Below are positions 28,269 to 37,088 of a stretch of 64,000 nucleotides of DNA, piece by piece. The DNA lies in NCBI GenBank assembly GCA_000686145.1, contig JMMB01000007.1, positions 558,001-622,000 of the forward strand, written 5' to 3'. This DNA is from Peptostreptococcaceae bacterium VA2. GTDB lineage: Bacteria > Bacillota > Clostridia > Peptostreptococcales > Peptostreptococcaceae. The position numbers were made by a program, and so were the translations under genes. Numbering within the stretch: the first letter of the stretch is position 1; each line of letters begins with the position of its first letter. The notes beneath the pieces are model-generated. The model made no database searches. It was not told the origin of the DNA and worked only from the letters and a program-made list of their open reading frames with translations.

Positions 28269-28901
28269 ATGAAAATATCAGAAAAAAATTGTGTTGAATT
28301 TGTAGAAGTATTAGCTTCTAAATCAGCAGTACCTGGTGGTGGCGGAGCCGCTGCATTAGTTGGTGCTGTGGGTATGGCTTTAGGTAGTATGGTATGCAAT
28401 CTAACAATAGGTAAGAAAAAATATGCTGAGTATGAAGAAAGTGTAAAAGAAACATTAGTAAAAGCAGGTCAAATAGAAAAAAGATTATTAAATATGATAG
28501 ATGAAGATGCAGAGTGTTTCCTACCTCTTTCAAAAGCTTATGGACTTCCTAAATCAACTGAGGAAGAAAAGAAGATAAAAGAGGAAACAATGGAAAATGC
28601 ATTAAAGATAGCTTGTGAAGTGCCAATAAATATAGTTAAAGTATGCTATGATGCAATAAAGTTACATGAAGATTTAGTGGACAAGGGATCAAAACTTGCT
28701 ATAAGTGATGTAGGAGTTGGGGTTCAATGTTTAAGAGCTGCAATCCTTAGTGGGCAGCTAAATGTAGTAATTAACATAAATTCTATAAAAGATGAAGACT
28801 ATGTTAATAAAGTAAAAACTGAAGTAGATACTTTAGTAACAGAAGGTGTAAAAATCTGTGATGAAGTATATGCTAAAGTTGAAAAAGCATTAGGAAAATA
28901 A
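28269..28901 (+). CDS. fchA: Methenyltetrahydrofolate cyclohydrolase (FchA type)
   Basis: A 210-aa cyclodeaminase/cyclohydrolase-family protein. It interconverts formyl- and methenyl-tetrahydrofolate in acetogens and purine fermenters. Motifs include the glycine-rich SKSAVPGGGGAAALVGAVGMALGSMV start, the DEDAECFLPLSKAYGLPK segment and LAISDVGVGVQCLRAAILSG. It is the short, single-domain form, not the fused formimidoyltransferase. It sits between fhs and folD in pathway order. FolD can also carry cyclohydrolase activity, so the two may overlap in function. Confidence 0.93.
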   Translation: MKISEKNCVEFVEVLASKSAVPGGGGAAALVGAVGMALGSMVCNLTIGKKKYAEYEESVKETLVKAGQIEKRLLNMIDEDAECFLPLSKAYGLPKSTEEEKKIKEETMENALKIACEVPINIVKVCYDAIKLHEDLVDKGSKLAISDVGVGVQCLRAAILSGQLNVVININSIKDEDYVNKVKTEVDTLVTEGVKICDEVYAKVEKALGK

Positions 28902-28920
28902 ATATTAAATAAGAAAATTG

Positions 28921-28936
28921 ATACTACGTGTAGTAT
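28921..28936. repeat. Short palindrome between fchA and folD
   Basis: ATACTAC-GT-GTAGTAT, a perfect 7-bp inverted repeat in the 67-bp gap. It is a small hairpin without a T tract. Confidence 0.45.
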
Positions 28937-28968
28937 TTAGATATAAATAAATTTAGGGGGCGTTGAAC

Positions 28969-29841
28969 ATGGAAGTAACTGCAACTAAAGGACAAATAAT
29001 AAAAGGAAAACCAGTAGCTGATCAAATAAGTGAAAGTTTAATAAAAGAAGTTAATGAATTAGTTAAAGAGGGTATAAATCCTAAGTTAGCTATATTAAGA
29101 GTTGGAGCAAATGGAAGTGATTTAGCTTACGAAAGAGGCGCATTAAAAAGATGTGAAAGTACAGGAATACAAACAGAAGTTGTAGAATTACCTTCAGATG
29201 TTACTCAAGAAGAATATGTTAAGACTTTAAAAGGATTAAACGAAAATAATAATGTACACGGTATATTATGTTTTAGACCACTTCCAAAGCAATTAGATGA
29301 AGAAGCTATAAAATACATAATAGCTCCAGAAAAAGATGTAGATAGTTTCAGTCCAATAAACTCTGCAAAAGTTATGGAAGGTGATACAACAGGGTTCCCA
29401 CCATGTACTCCAACTGCAGTAGTTGAAATATTAAAGCACTATGATGTAGCTTTAAATGGAGCTAAAGTAGCTGTACTTGGAAGAAGTATGGTAGTTGGAA
29501 AGCCAGCTGCAATGCTTTTATTAAATGAAAATGCAACTGTTACTATATGCCACTCTAGAACTAAAGATTTAGCTAAAGTAACAGCTGAAGCTGATATTTT
29601 AGTAGCTGCTGTAGGTAGAGCTAAAATGGTTAAAGAAGACTTTGTTAAAGAAGGCGCAGTTGTTATAGATGTTGGTATAAATGTAGGCGCTGACGGAAAA
29701 TTATGTGGAGATGTTGATACTGATGCAGTACTTTCAAAAGCATCTATGATAACACCAGTTCCTGCAGGAGTAGGTTCAGTAACTACATCTGTACTTGCTA
29801 AACACGTAATTAAGGCCTGTAAATTACAAAATAATAAGTAA
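28969..29841 (+). CDS. folD: Bifunctional methylenetetrahydrofolate dehydrogenase/cyclohydrolase
   Basis: A 290-aa FolD that reduces methenyl- to methylene-tetrahydrofolate with a pyridine nucleotide. It has the catalytic-region motif YERGALKRCESTGI (with Lys in the usual place), the FRPLPKQLDEE loop, PEKDVDSFSPIN and the dinucleotide-binding segment AVLGRSMVVGKPAAMLL, ending with ITPVPAGVGSVTTS. The ATG at 28969 lies 8 bp after AGGGGG; the TTG at 28963 is too close to it. It is spaced 41 bp from metV in the same operon. Confidence 0.95.
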   Translation: MEVTATKGQIIKGKPVADQISESLIKEVNELVKEGINPKLAILRVGANGSDLAYERGALKRCESTGIQTEVVELPSDVTQEEYVKTLKGLNENNNVHGILCFRPLPKQLDEEAIKYIIAPEKDVDSFSPINSAKVMEGDTTGFPPCTPTAVVEILKHYDVALNGAKVAVLGRSMVVGKPAAMLLLNENATVTICHSRTKDLAKVTAEADILVAAVGRAKMVKEDFVKEGAVVIDVGINVGADGKLCGDVDTDAVLSKASMITPVPAGVGSVTTSVLAKHVIKACKLQNNK

Positions 29842-29882
29842 TAAAAAATAGAGAAATATATACGTTTTAAGGGGGAATAGGG

Positions 29883-30560
29883 ATGATAATTTCTGAAAAT
29901 AAACCAATGCAAGAAATTTTAGGGTTCTTAAAGGATTCTGAGAAAGTTGTTTTAGTTGGTTGTAGTCAATGTGCTGCGACTTGTAAAAGTGGTGGAGAAG
30001 AAGAAGTTTTAAAAATGAAAGAAGCTTTAGAAGCTGAGGGGAAAAATATCTTAGGATATACATTACTAGATCCAGCCTGTAATCTTTTAAAATCTAAAAA
30101 AGATTTAAAAGTATTAAAAGAAGAAATCAAAGGTGCTGATGCACTTTTATCTTTAGCTTGTGGAGATGGAACACAAACTATAGTTAAAAATGTTAAAAAA
30201 TTACCAGTTTATCCAGCTAACAACACTATGTTTATAGGTGAAACAAAGAGAGTTGGAGAATTTGAAGAGTCTTGTAAAGCTTGTGGAGAATGTGAGCTTG
30301 GATGGACAGGCGGAATATGTCCAGTAACTATGTGTGCAAAGGGATTAATAAATGGAGCATGCGGTGGAGCTAAAAATGGTAAGTGTGAAGTGAACTCAGA
30401 GCATGATTGTGCTTGGATAATGATATATAACAGACTAAAAGATATAGATCAATTAGAGAATATGGTAGCAATAAGACCAATGAAAGATTATTCTAAACAA
30501 AATAATCCAAGATGTTTAAACTTAAAGGAAAAAGAAAAAGAAGCTACAGTTGAAGCATAG
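29883..30560 (+). CDS. metV: Methylenetetrahydrofolate reductase accessory subunit MetV
   Basis: A 225-aa partner of MetF found in acetogens. It has many cysteines for zinc and iron-sulfur binding: GCSQCAATCKSGG near the N terminus, DPACN, and the cluster CKACGECELGWTGGICPVTMCAKG in the second half. In Moorella and related organisms MetV forms a complex with MetF and shapes electron transfer in methylene-THF reduction. It directly precedes metF (33 bp), which supports the assignment. The electron donor in this organism cannot be decided from sequence, as no rnfC2, hdr or etf subunit is in the cluster. Confidence 0.9.
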   Translation: MIISENKPMQEILGFLKDSEKVVLVGCSQCAATCKSGGEEEVLKMKEALEAEGKNILGYTLLDPACNLLKSKKDLKVLKEEIKGADALLSLACGDGTQTIVKNVKKLPVYPANNTMFIGETKRVGEFEESCKACGECELGWTGGICPVTMCAKGLINGACGGAKNGKCEVNSEHDCAWIMIYNRLKDIDQLENMVAIRPMKDYSKQNNPRCLNLKEKEKEATVEA

Positions 30561-30593
30561 AGAGTTTAAAAAGGTTAAAAGGGGGATTTATTG

Positions 30594-31475
30594 ATGAGCT
30601 TATTAAAACAAACATTAGAGAGTGGAAAGTTTGCAGTTACCACTGAAATGGCACCGCCAAAAGGAACTGACCTTTCTCACTTAGTAGAATGTGCTAAACC
30701 ATTAGTAGGAAGAGTTCACGCAGCGAACGTAACTGACTTCCAATCAGCAGTAATGAGAACAACTTCACTTGCTACTTGCAAGTTATTAAAAGATGTAGGA
30801 TTAGAGCCAGTTTTACAAATGACTGGAAGAGATAGAAATAGAATAGCTATACAAGGTGAAATGTTATCAGCTGGACTATTTGGAATAAATAACATGTTAG
30901 CTTTAACAGGAGACCATACAGTTGTTGGAGACCATCCACAAGCTAAAGGTGTATTTGATTTAGACTGTGTTGGAATACTTCAAACTGCTGAGACTTTAAT
31001 GAAGGGAACTGACCTAGTTGGAAACGCATTAAAAGGATCTCCAGAATTCTATTTAGGTGCATCAGTGACTCCAGAGTATGCTCCAATAGAAGTACAATTA
31101 ATGAAAATGCAAAAGAAAATAAATGCTGGAGCTAAGTTCTTCCAAACTCAAGCTGTGTATGATATAGAACATATGAGAGAATTCAGAAAGTTAACTAAAG
31201 CGATGGATTGCAAGGTATTAGCAGGGATAGTACCTTTAAAATCTCCAGGAATGGCAAAGTTTATGACTGCAAATGTTCCAGGTATATTTGTTCCAGATGA
31301 GCAAATAGAAAGATTAAGAGCTGCCGGAAAAGAAAACTGGGTATCTGAAGGTATAAAAATGTCAGGAGAATTTATAAGACAATTAATTGAAGAAGACTTA
31401 TGTGATGGTGTTCATATAATGGCAATAGGAGCTGAGGAAAACGTTCCTGCCATATTAGATGAAGCTGGATTATAA
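30594..31475 (+). CDS. metF: Methylenetetrahydrofolate reductase
   Basis: A 293-aa flavoprotein TIM barrel that reduces methylene- to methyl-tetrahydrofolate, the last step of the methyl branch. It shows TTEMAPPKGTDLSHL, LALTGDH followed by KGVFDLDCVGIL, and FFQTQAVYD, all standard for MetF. It is of normal length and forms a pair with MetV just upstream. The ATG at 30594 fits the GGGGGAT ribosome site better than the adjacent TTG at 30591. Confidence 0.94.
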   Translation: MSLLKQTLESGKFAVTTEMAPPKGTDLSHLVECAKPLVGRVHAANVTDFQSAVMRTTSLATCKLLKDVGLEPVLQMTGRDRNRIAIQGEMLSAGLFGINNMLALTGDHTVVGDHPQAKGVFDLDCVGILQTAETLMKGTDLVGNALKGSPEFYLGASVTPEYAPIEVQLMKMQKKINAGAKFFQTQAVYDIEHMREFRKLTKAMDCKVLAGIVPLKSPGMAKFMTANVPGIFVPDEQIERLRAAGKENWVSEGIKMSGEFIRQLIEEDLCDGVHIMAIGAEENVPAILDEAGL

Positions 31476-31521
31476 AATTAGTAAAATAGCTGAAGACTAA
31501 TTAATTATGGGGGAAAATAAA

Positions 31522-32913
31522 ATGAGAATAGCGGTTATAGGTGGAGGACCAGGTGGATACGTTGCAGCTATAAAAGCGGCTATGCTTGGTGCAGAAGTAA
31601 CAGTAATAGAAAAAAGAAGAGTTGGAGGAACTTGTTTAAATGTTGGTTGTATACCAACTAAAGCATTACTTGCATCTTCTTCTATGTTAATGAATATAAG
31701 AGAAGCCAAAGACTTTGGTATAAATATAGAAGGCGAAATAAAACCAGATTTTAAAGCTATAATGGGAAGAAAAGATAAAATAGTAAGTCAATTAATAAGT
31801 GGGATAGAATTCCTATTTGAAAAAAGGGGAGTAAACTTAGTTAATGGATTCGGAAAATTAGTAGATAAAAATACTATAGAAGTTACTAAGGAAGATGGTT
31901 CAAAGGAAATGATAACTGCTGATAAAATAATATTAGCTAATGGATCAGTTCCTGTAGTTTTACCAATGTTCCCATATGATAAGAAAAGAATAATAACTAG
32001 TGATGAAGTGCTAGGATTAGAAGAATTACCAAAGTCAATGTTAATAGTTGGCGGAGGCGTAATAGGTTGTGAGATAGGCCAATTTTTAAGAACATTAGGA
32101 ACAGAAGTTACTATAGTTCAAAGAGGTAACCAAATATTACCTTTTGAGGATAAAGATGTAGCAAAACAGTTGCAGAGACAGTTCAAAAAGGATAAAATTA
32201 AAGTATTAATAGATAGTGGGGTAGAAAAATGTGAAGTTGTAGGTGATGAAGTTGTATCTACACTTTCAAATGGGAAAGAGATAAAAACTCAGTATGTATT
32301 AATGGCAATAGGTAGAAAACCAAATCTTGAAGGTTCTGGAGTAGAGGATATAGGGATAGAACTTAATAGAGGTAAGGTAGTAGTAGATGAAAATTTACAA
32401 ACAAATGTAGATGGTATATATGCAATAGGAGATTTAATAAATACTCCATTCTTAGCACATGTTGCTTCTAAGGAAGGTATAATAGCTGTAGAAAACGCTT
32501 TTGGTAAAAATAAAACTGTTGACTATACTGCTGTACCAAGATGTGTATATACAGAGCCAGAACTTGCTGCTGTAGGTAAAACAGAAAGACAGTTAGAAGA
32601 AGAAGGTTTAGAATATAATGTAGGTAAGTTTGAATTTAGGGGATTAGGTAAAGCTCAAGCTATTGGTCACTTCCAAGGATTTATAAAAGTTCTTGCTGAT
32701 AAAGAGGACAAGATAATAGGAGCTTCAATAGTAGGTCCTCATGCTACAGACCTATTGACAGAATTATCACTTGCTGTTCATTTAGGATTAACTGTAGAGC
32801 AAGTAGGAGATGTAATACATGCACATCCAACGTTATCAGAAGGCTTGATGGAAGCTCTTCATGATGTACATGGAGAATGTGTTCATGCAGCACCTCAATT
32901 AGCAAAAGCATAA
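31522..32913 (+). CDS. lpdA: Dihydrolipoyl dehydrogenase
   Basis: A 463-aa FAD-dependent disulfide reductase. It has an N-terminal FAD-binding GGGPGGYVAA, the redox disulfide in GGTCLNVGCIPTKAL, an NAD-binding GGGVIGCEIGQFL and the C-terminal dimer motif HAHPTLSEGLMEA with the catalytic His-Glu. It reoxidises dihydrolipoyl groups, here most likely on GcvH of the glycine cleavage system (gcvH ends the same operon; gcvP and gcvT are not in the window). It has no N-terminal lipoyl domain of its own. The ATG at 31522 is used because GGGGG at 31509-31513 lies in front of it. Confidence 0.95.
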   Translation: MRIAVIGGGPGGYVAAIKAAMLGAEVTVIEKRRVGGTCLNVGCIPTKALLASSSMLMNIREAKDFGINIEGEIKPDFKAIMGRKDKIVSQLISGIEFLFEKRGVNLVNGFGKLVDKNTIEVTKEDGSKEMITADKIILANGSVPVVLPMFPYDKKRIITSDEVLGLEELPKSMLIVGGGVIGCEIGQFLRTLGTEVTIVQRGNQILPFEDKDVAKQLQRQFKKDKIKVLIDSGVEKCEVVGDEVVSTLSNGKEIKTQYVLMAIGRKPNLEGSGVEDIGIELNRGKVVVDENLQTNVDGIYAIGDLINTPFLAHVASKEGIIAVENAFGKNKTVDYTAVPRCVYTEPELAAVGKTERQLEEEGLEYNVGKFEFRGLGKAQAIGHFQGFIKVLADKEDKIIGASIVGPHATDLLTELSLAVHLGLTVEQVGDVIHAHPTLSEGLMEALHDVHGECVHAAPQLAKA

Positions 32914-32970
32914 AAGTCAGAGTGAAATTTAAAAGCTCTGTCTTGACTAAACAAAGGGGGAAATCTTAGG

Positions 32971-33741
32971 ATGGGATATAACATAGCTGTAGCAGGAAAA
33001 GGTGGAACTGGTAAGACTAGTCTTACAGGGCTTTTAATTAATAATTTAGTAAGTAATAAAAAGGGTCCTATATTAGTTGTTGATGCAGATGCTAATGCCA
33101 ACATAAATGAAGTATTAGGAATTGAAATTGAATCAACTATAGGGGCTATAAGAGAAGAAGTAAGTAATAGAGAAAAACAAGGAAATTCATTTCCAGGAGG
33201 TATGACTAAAGCTCAGTATTTACAATATAGATTAAATACTTGTCTAGCAGAAGGCGAAGGATATGACTTAATGGTAATGGGAAGATCTGAAGGAGAAGGT
33301 TGTTATTGCTATGTTAATGGTATATTAAGAGAGCAGACAGATAAACTATCAGATGCTTATGAATATTTAGTTATAGATAACGAAGCTGGAATGGAGCATT
33401 TAAGTAGAAAAACTACTAAGCATATAGATAAACTATTATTAGTTAGTGATTGTTCAAGACGAAGTGTACAAGCTGTAGCGAGAATAAGAGATTTAGCTAG
33501 AGAACTTAAGTTAAGTGTAGGAGAAATATACTTAATAGTAAACAAAGTACCAAATGGAGAGTTAAATAAAGGTATAAAAGAAGAAATAGAGAAGCATAAT
33601 CTGAGTCTTATAGGTGTAGTACCTATGGATGAGATGATATATGAATATGATTCTTCAGGGGTACCATTAGTAGAACTACCTGAAGATTCAAAAGCTAAAG
33701 TTGCAATAAGCGATATAATAGCTAAATTAGAATTAAATTAG
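32971..33741 (+). CDS. CooC-family ATPase (AcsF/CooC2-type)
   Basis: A 256-aa paralogue of CooC with the P-loop GKGGTGKTSLTG (residues 9-20), DADANANINEVLG and a CYC motif (C111 and C113, CxC spacing). Between switch regions it carries GMTKAQYLQYRLNTCLAEGEGYDLMVMGRSEGEGC, typical of the branch that serves acetyl-CoA synthase or CODH in acetogens. It lies immediately before acsD-acsC-acsE-acsB, so it probably inserts nickel into the ACS A-cluster or the CODH/ACS complex. Which client it serves, compared with the first cooC, is inference from position. Confidence 0.9.
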   Translation: MGYNIAVAGKGGTGKTSLTGLLINNLVSNKKGPILVVDADANANINEVLGIEIESTIGAIREEVSNREKQGNSFPGGMTKAQYLQYRLNTCLAEGEGYDLMVMGRSEGEGCYCYVNGILREQTDKLSDAYEYLVIDNEAGMEHLSRKTTKHIDKLLLVSDCSRRSVQAVARIRDLARELKLSVGEIYLIVNKVPNGELNKGIKEEIEKHNLSLIGVVPMDEMIYEYDSSGVPLVELPEDSKAKVAISDIIAKLELN

Positions 33742-33760
33742 GCTTAAGGGGGAAAAAACT

Positions 33761-34705
33761 ATGGCATTTAAAATGTCTGTTCAAAAATATTCTGGTAAGA
33801 TATCAGAAGTAGAAATAGGAACAGGAGAAAAAGCAATAAAAATAGGTGGGGAAAATACTTTACCATTTTATAACTTTGATGGAGTAGCTGGAAATACTCA
33901 AAAAGTAGGAATAGAAATAAGTGATGTTTATCCAGAAGGATGGACTGATTCATTTAAAGAAATGTATAAAGAGGTTGCTGATTGTCCAGTTAAGTGGGCT
34001 AAGTATGTAGAAGCAAACACAAAAGCAGATTTTATATGTTTAAAACTTGAAAGTGCAGATCCAAATGGATTAAATAAAACTCCAGAGGAATGTGCACAAG
34101 TTGCTAAGGAAGTTGCACAAGCTGTTAGCTTACCATTAGTAATAGCTGGTTGTGGAAATCACGACAAAGATGGAAAATTATTTGAAAAAGTAGCTCAAAC
34201 TATAGATGGATACAATAGTTTATTCTTATCAGCTACAGAAGATAACTATAAAGCAGTAGGAGCAGCAGCTACTATGGCTTATAGCCATAAAGTATCAGCT
34301 GAATCTTCTGTTGATATAAACTTAGCTAAACAATTAAACGTTTTATTAACTCAACTAGGAGTAAAATCTGAAAATGTAGTTATGAATGTTGGTTCTTCAG
34401 CGGTAGGTTATGGATATGAGTATGTTGCATCAACTATGGATAGAATTAGATTAGCTGCATTTGGTCAAAATGATAAAACATTACAAATGCCTATAATAAC
34501 TCCTGTTTCATTTGAAAGTTGGAATGTTAAGGAATCTATAGCAAGCGAGGAAGATGAACCAGCTTGGGGATGTATTGAAAAAAGAGGTATCGCGATGGAA
34601 ATATCAACTGCAGTAAGTTCATTAGTTGGTGGATCAAATGCAGTAATACTTCGTCATCCAGAATCAATAGAAACTGTAAAAGAACTAGTTAGCGCATTAG
34701 CTTAA
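33761..34705 (+). CDS. acsD: Corrinoid/iron-sulfur protein, small subunit
   Basis: A 314-aa TIM-barrel subunit of the heterodimeric corrinoid iron-sulfur protein, which carries the methyl group from methyl-tetrahydrofolate to acetyl-CoA synthase. Motifs such as LPFYNFDGVAGNTQKVGIEISDV and MDRIRLAAFGQ, and PVSFESWNVKES near the C terminus, are standard. It is of normal length and tightly spaced (19 bp behind the CooC paralogue, 29 bp before acsC). It binds cobalamin at the interface with AcsC and lacks cluster cysteines, as expected. Confidence 0.95.
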   Translation: MAFKMSVQKYSGKISEVEIGTGEKAIKIGGENTLPFYNFDGVAGNTQKVGIEISDVYPEGWTDSFKEMYKEVADCPVKWAKYVEANTKADFICLKLESADPNGLNKTPEECAQVAKEVAQAVSLPLVIAGCGNHDKDGKLFEKVAQTIDGYNSLFLSATEDNYKAVGAAATMAYSHKVSAESSVDINLAKQLNVLLTQLGVKSENVVMNVGSSAVGYGYEYVASTMDRIRLAAFGQNDKTLQMPIITPVSFESWNVKESIASEEDEPAWGCIEKRGIAMEISTAVSSLVGGSNAVILRHPESIETVKELVSALA

Positions 34706-34734
34706 TTAAATTGTAGGGTTAGGGGGAAAAAATC

Positions 34735-36111
34735 ATGGCATTAAAAGCTTTAGATATATTTAAATTAACACCAAAGAAAAACTGTAAGGATTGTGGATTC
34801 CCAACTTGTATGGCTTTTTGTATGAAAGTTGCTTCGGGAGCTGTAGAAGTAAGTAAGTGTCCACATATGTCTGATGAATCATTAGCAAAATTATCAGAGG
34901 CAACTGCACCATTAATGAGAGGTATAAAAATTGGAGCAGAAAATTCTGAATATGAATTAGGGGCAGAAACTGTATTATTTAGACATGAAAAAACTTTAAT
35001 AAATAGAAATAGATATGCTGTAGCATTTTGCGAATGTATGACTAATGAAGAAATAGATGCCAAACTAGCTAACATAAAAGCTGTTAATTATGTAAGAATA
35101 GGCGAAGAAATGAAAGCTGAAATGGCGCTTATAGAGTACTTCGAAAATAAAGAAGGATTTTTAAATGTAGTAAATAGAGTTAAAGATAGCAATTTAGACT
35201 TAGCTTACATATTAGTATGTGAAGATGCAGCTATAGCTAAAGAAGCTGTTGAAATATTAAAAGATAAAAAACCAGTAGTATATGGTGCTACTAAAGAAAA
35301 CTACAAAGAAATGATAGAAGTAGTTAAAGCAGATAAATTAGCTCTAGGGGTTAAAGCATCTAGCTTAGAAGAATTATATGCTACAGTTGAATTAATTCAA
35401 GCTGCAGGATACAGAGAATTAATATTAGATGTAACTGGAGAAAATATAAAAGATACATTTACAAATGCTGTTCAAGTTAGAAGAATAGCTTTAAAAGAAC
35501 AAGACAGAACATTTGGATACCCATCAATAGTATTTGCAAATAAATTATCTCAAGACAATGCAAATATGGAAGTTGCATTATCATCAGTATTTACAGTTAA
35601 ATACGGTTCTATAATAGTTATAGATGATATAGATTATGCAAAAGCTTTACCATTATTCGCATTAAGACAAAATATATACACTGATCCACAAAAACCAATG
35701 AGAGTTGAACCAAAAATATATCCAATAAATAACCCAGATGAAAATTCACCAGTAATAGTTACTGTTGACTTTGCATTAACTTACTTCATAGTATCGGGAG
35801 ATGTAGAAAGATCTAAAGTACCAGTATGGTTAGCGATACCAGATGCTGGAGGATACTCAGTTCTTACAGCTTGGTCTGCAGGTAAGTTTGGAGGAAGTTC
35901 AATAGCTAACTTTATAAAAGAATCAAATGTTGGTGAAATGACTAAGAATAGAGATTTAATCATACCAGGTAAAGTTGCAGTTCTTAAAGGCGATATAGAA
36001 GATTGCTTACCAGGATGGAATGTAGTAATAGGTACAGAAGAATCAATGGAAATACCTAAGTTCTTAAGAGAATACAAAGCAAAGCAAGATGAAGCTTTAG
36101 CAAACGCTTAG
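34735..36111 (+). CDS. acsC: Corrinoid/iron-sulfur protein, large subunit
   Basis: A 458-aa subunit with an N-terminal [4Fe-4S] module (C17, C20, C25 and C42 in NCKDCGFPTC...SKC), a central TIM barrel and a C-terminal corrinoid-binding domain (GGYSVLTAWSAGKFGGSSIA region). The cluster passes low-potential electrons to reactivate cobalamin to Co(I). AcsV, encoded downstream, is its dedicated ATP-driven activator. It follows acsD by 29 bp, and its last codon lies 46 bp before acsE. Confidence 0.95.
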   Translation: MALKALDIFKLTPKKNCKDCGFPTCMAFCMKVASGAVEVSKCPHMSDESLAKLSEATAPLMRGIKIGAENSEYELGAETVLFRHEKTLINRNRYAVAFCECMTNEEIDAKLANIKAVNYVRIGEEMKAEMALIEYFENKEGFLNVVNRVKDSNLDLAYILVCEDAAIAKEAVEILKDKKPVVYGATKENYKEMIEVVKADKLALGVKASSLEELYATVELIQAAGYRELILDVTGENIKDTFTNAVQVRRIALKEQDRTFGYPSIVFANKLSQDNANMEVALSSVFTVKYGSIIVIDDIDYAKALPLFALRQNIYTDPQKPMRVEPKIYPINNPDENSPVIVTVDFALTYFIVSGDVERSKVPVWLAIPDAGGYSVLTAWSAGKFGGSSIANFIKESNVGEMTKNRDLIIPGKVAVLKGDIEDCLPGWNVVIGTEESMEIPKFLREYKAKQDEALANA

Positions 36112-36157
36112 AGAATAAAATACATATACTATACAAAATCCAAGGGGGATAATTATA

Positions 36158-36970
36158 ATGGAAAAATTTATGATTATAGGTGAAAGAATACACTGTATAT
36201 CACCAGTAATAAGAAAAGCGTTAGCTGAAAGAGATCCACAGCCAATATTAAAAAGAGCACAAGAGCAATTAGAAGCTGGAGCTCATTATATAGATTTCAA
36301 TATAGGGCCTGCAGAGAGAGATGGAGAAGAGTTAATGGCTTGGGGAGTTCAATTACTGCAAAAGGAATTTAACAATGTTCCATTAGCATTAGACACTGCC
36401 AATAGAAAAGCTATAGAAGCTGGTCTTAAAGTATATGATAGAACTCATGCAAAACCAATAATAAATTCTGCAGATGCAGGCGGAAGAATAGATTTAATAG
36501 ATTTAGCAGGGGAATATGAAGCTAGAGTTATAGCTTTATGTGCTAAAGAGGGTATACCAAGAGATAACGATGAGCGTATGGCTTACTGTCAAGAAATGTT
36601 AGAAAGAGGTTTAACAGCAGGATTAGAACCAGAAGATATGTTATTTGACCCATTATGCTTAGTTATAAAAGGAATGCAAGATAAGCAAATAGAAGTATTA
36701 GAAGCTATAAGAATGATGACTGAGATGGGATTATTAACTACAGGTGGATTATCTAACGTATCTAATGGATGTCCTAAGCATGTAAGACCAATACTTGATA
36801 ATGCATGGCTTGCTATGGCTATGGCAAATGGATTTAGCTCAGCTATAATAAATCCATGTGATGCAGAATTAATGAAAACTATAAAATCTTGTGACATAAT
36901 AAATGGAGCTTCTTTATACGCAGATTCTTATTTAGAATTAAATGAAGGTGCATTTGCATTTAACGGATAA
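36158..36970 (+). CDS. acsE: Methyltetrahydrofolate:corrinoid/iron-sulfur protein methyltransferase
   Basis: A 270-aa TIM-barrel methyltransferase that moves the methyl group of methyl-tetrahydrofolate to Co(I) of AcsCD. It shows IIGERIHCISPVIRKAL, the pterin-binding IDFNIGPAERDGEELM, PLALDTANRKAIEAG, PIINSADAG and the C-terminal GLSNVSNGCPKHVRPILDN. Length is standard (about 262-270). A CAAGGGGGA site sets the ATG. It is followed by a 118-bp gap with a large hairpin before acsB. Confidence 0.95.
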   Translation: MEKFMIIGERIHCISPVIRKALAERDPQPILKRAQEQLEAGAHYIDFNIGPAERDGEELMAWGVQLLQKEFNNVPLALDTANRKAIEAGLKVYDRTHAKPIINSADAGGRIDLIDLAGEYEARVIALCAKEGIPRDNDERMAYCQEMLERGLTAGLEPEDMLFDPLCLVIKGMQDKQIEVLEAIRMMTEMGLLTTGGLSNVSNGCPKHVRPILDNAWLAMAMANGFSSAIINPCDAELMKTIKSCDIINGASLYADSYLELNEGAFAFNG

Positions 36971-36989
36971 TAGATAAAAATTATTTTAA

Positions 36990-37050
36990 AGTACAGATTA
37001 GGAAACTATGCTTAGTAAGTTTAAAGCAATATATAGTCTCCTAATGTACT
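36990..37050 (+). repeat. Large hairpin between acsE and acsB
   Basis: Arms 36990-37009 and 37033-37050 pair over about 17 bp with small bulges (AGTAC...ATTAGGA...ACTAT with ATAGT...TCCTAAT...GTACT). A short inner stem GCTT/AAGC lies inside. It has no following T tract. It is the only strong structure in the acs half of the operon. Confidence 0.6.
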
Positions 37051-37088
37051 ACACAAAATAGATAAGAAGCTTAAAAGGGGGAATTAGA

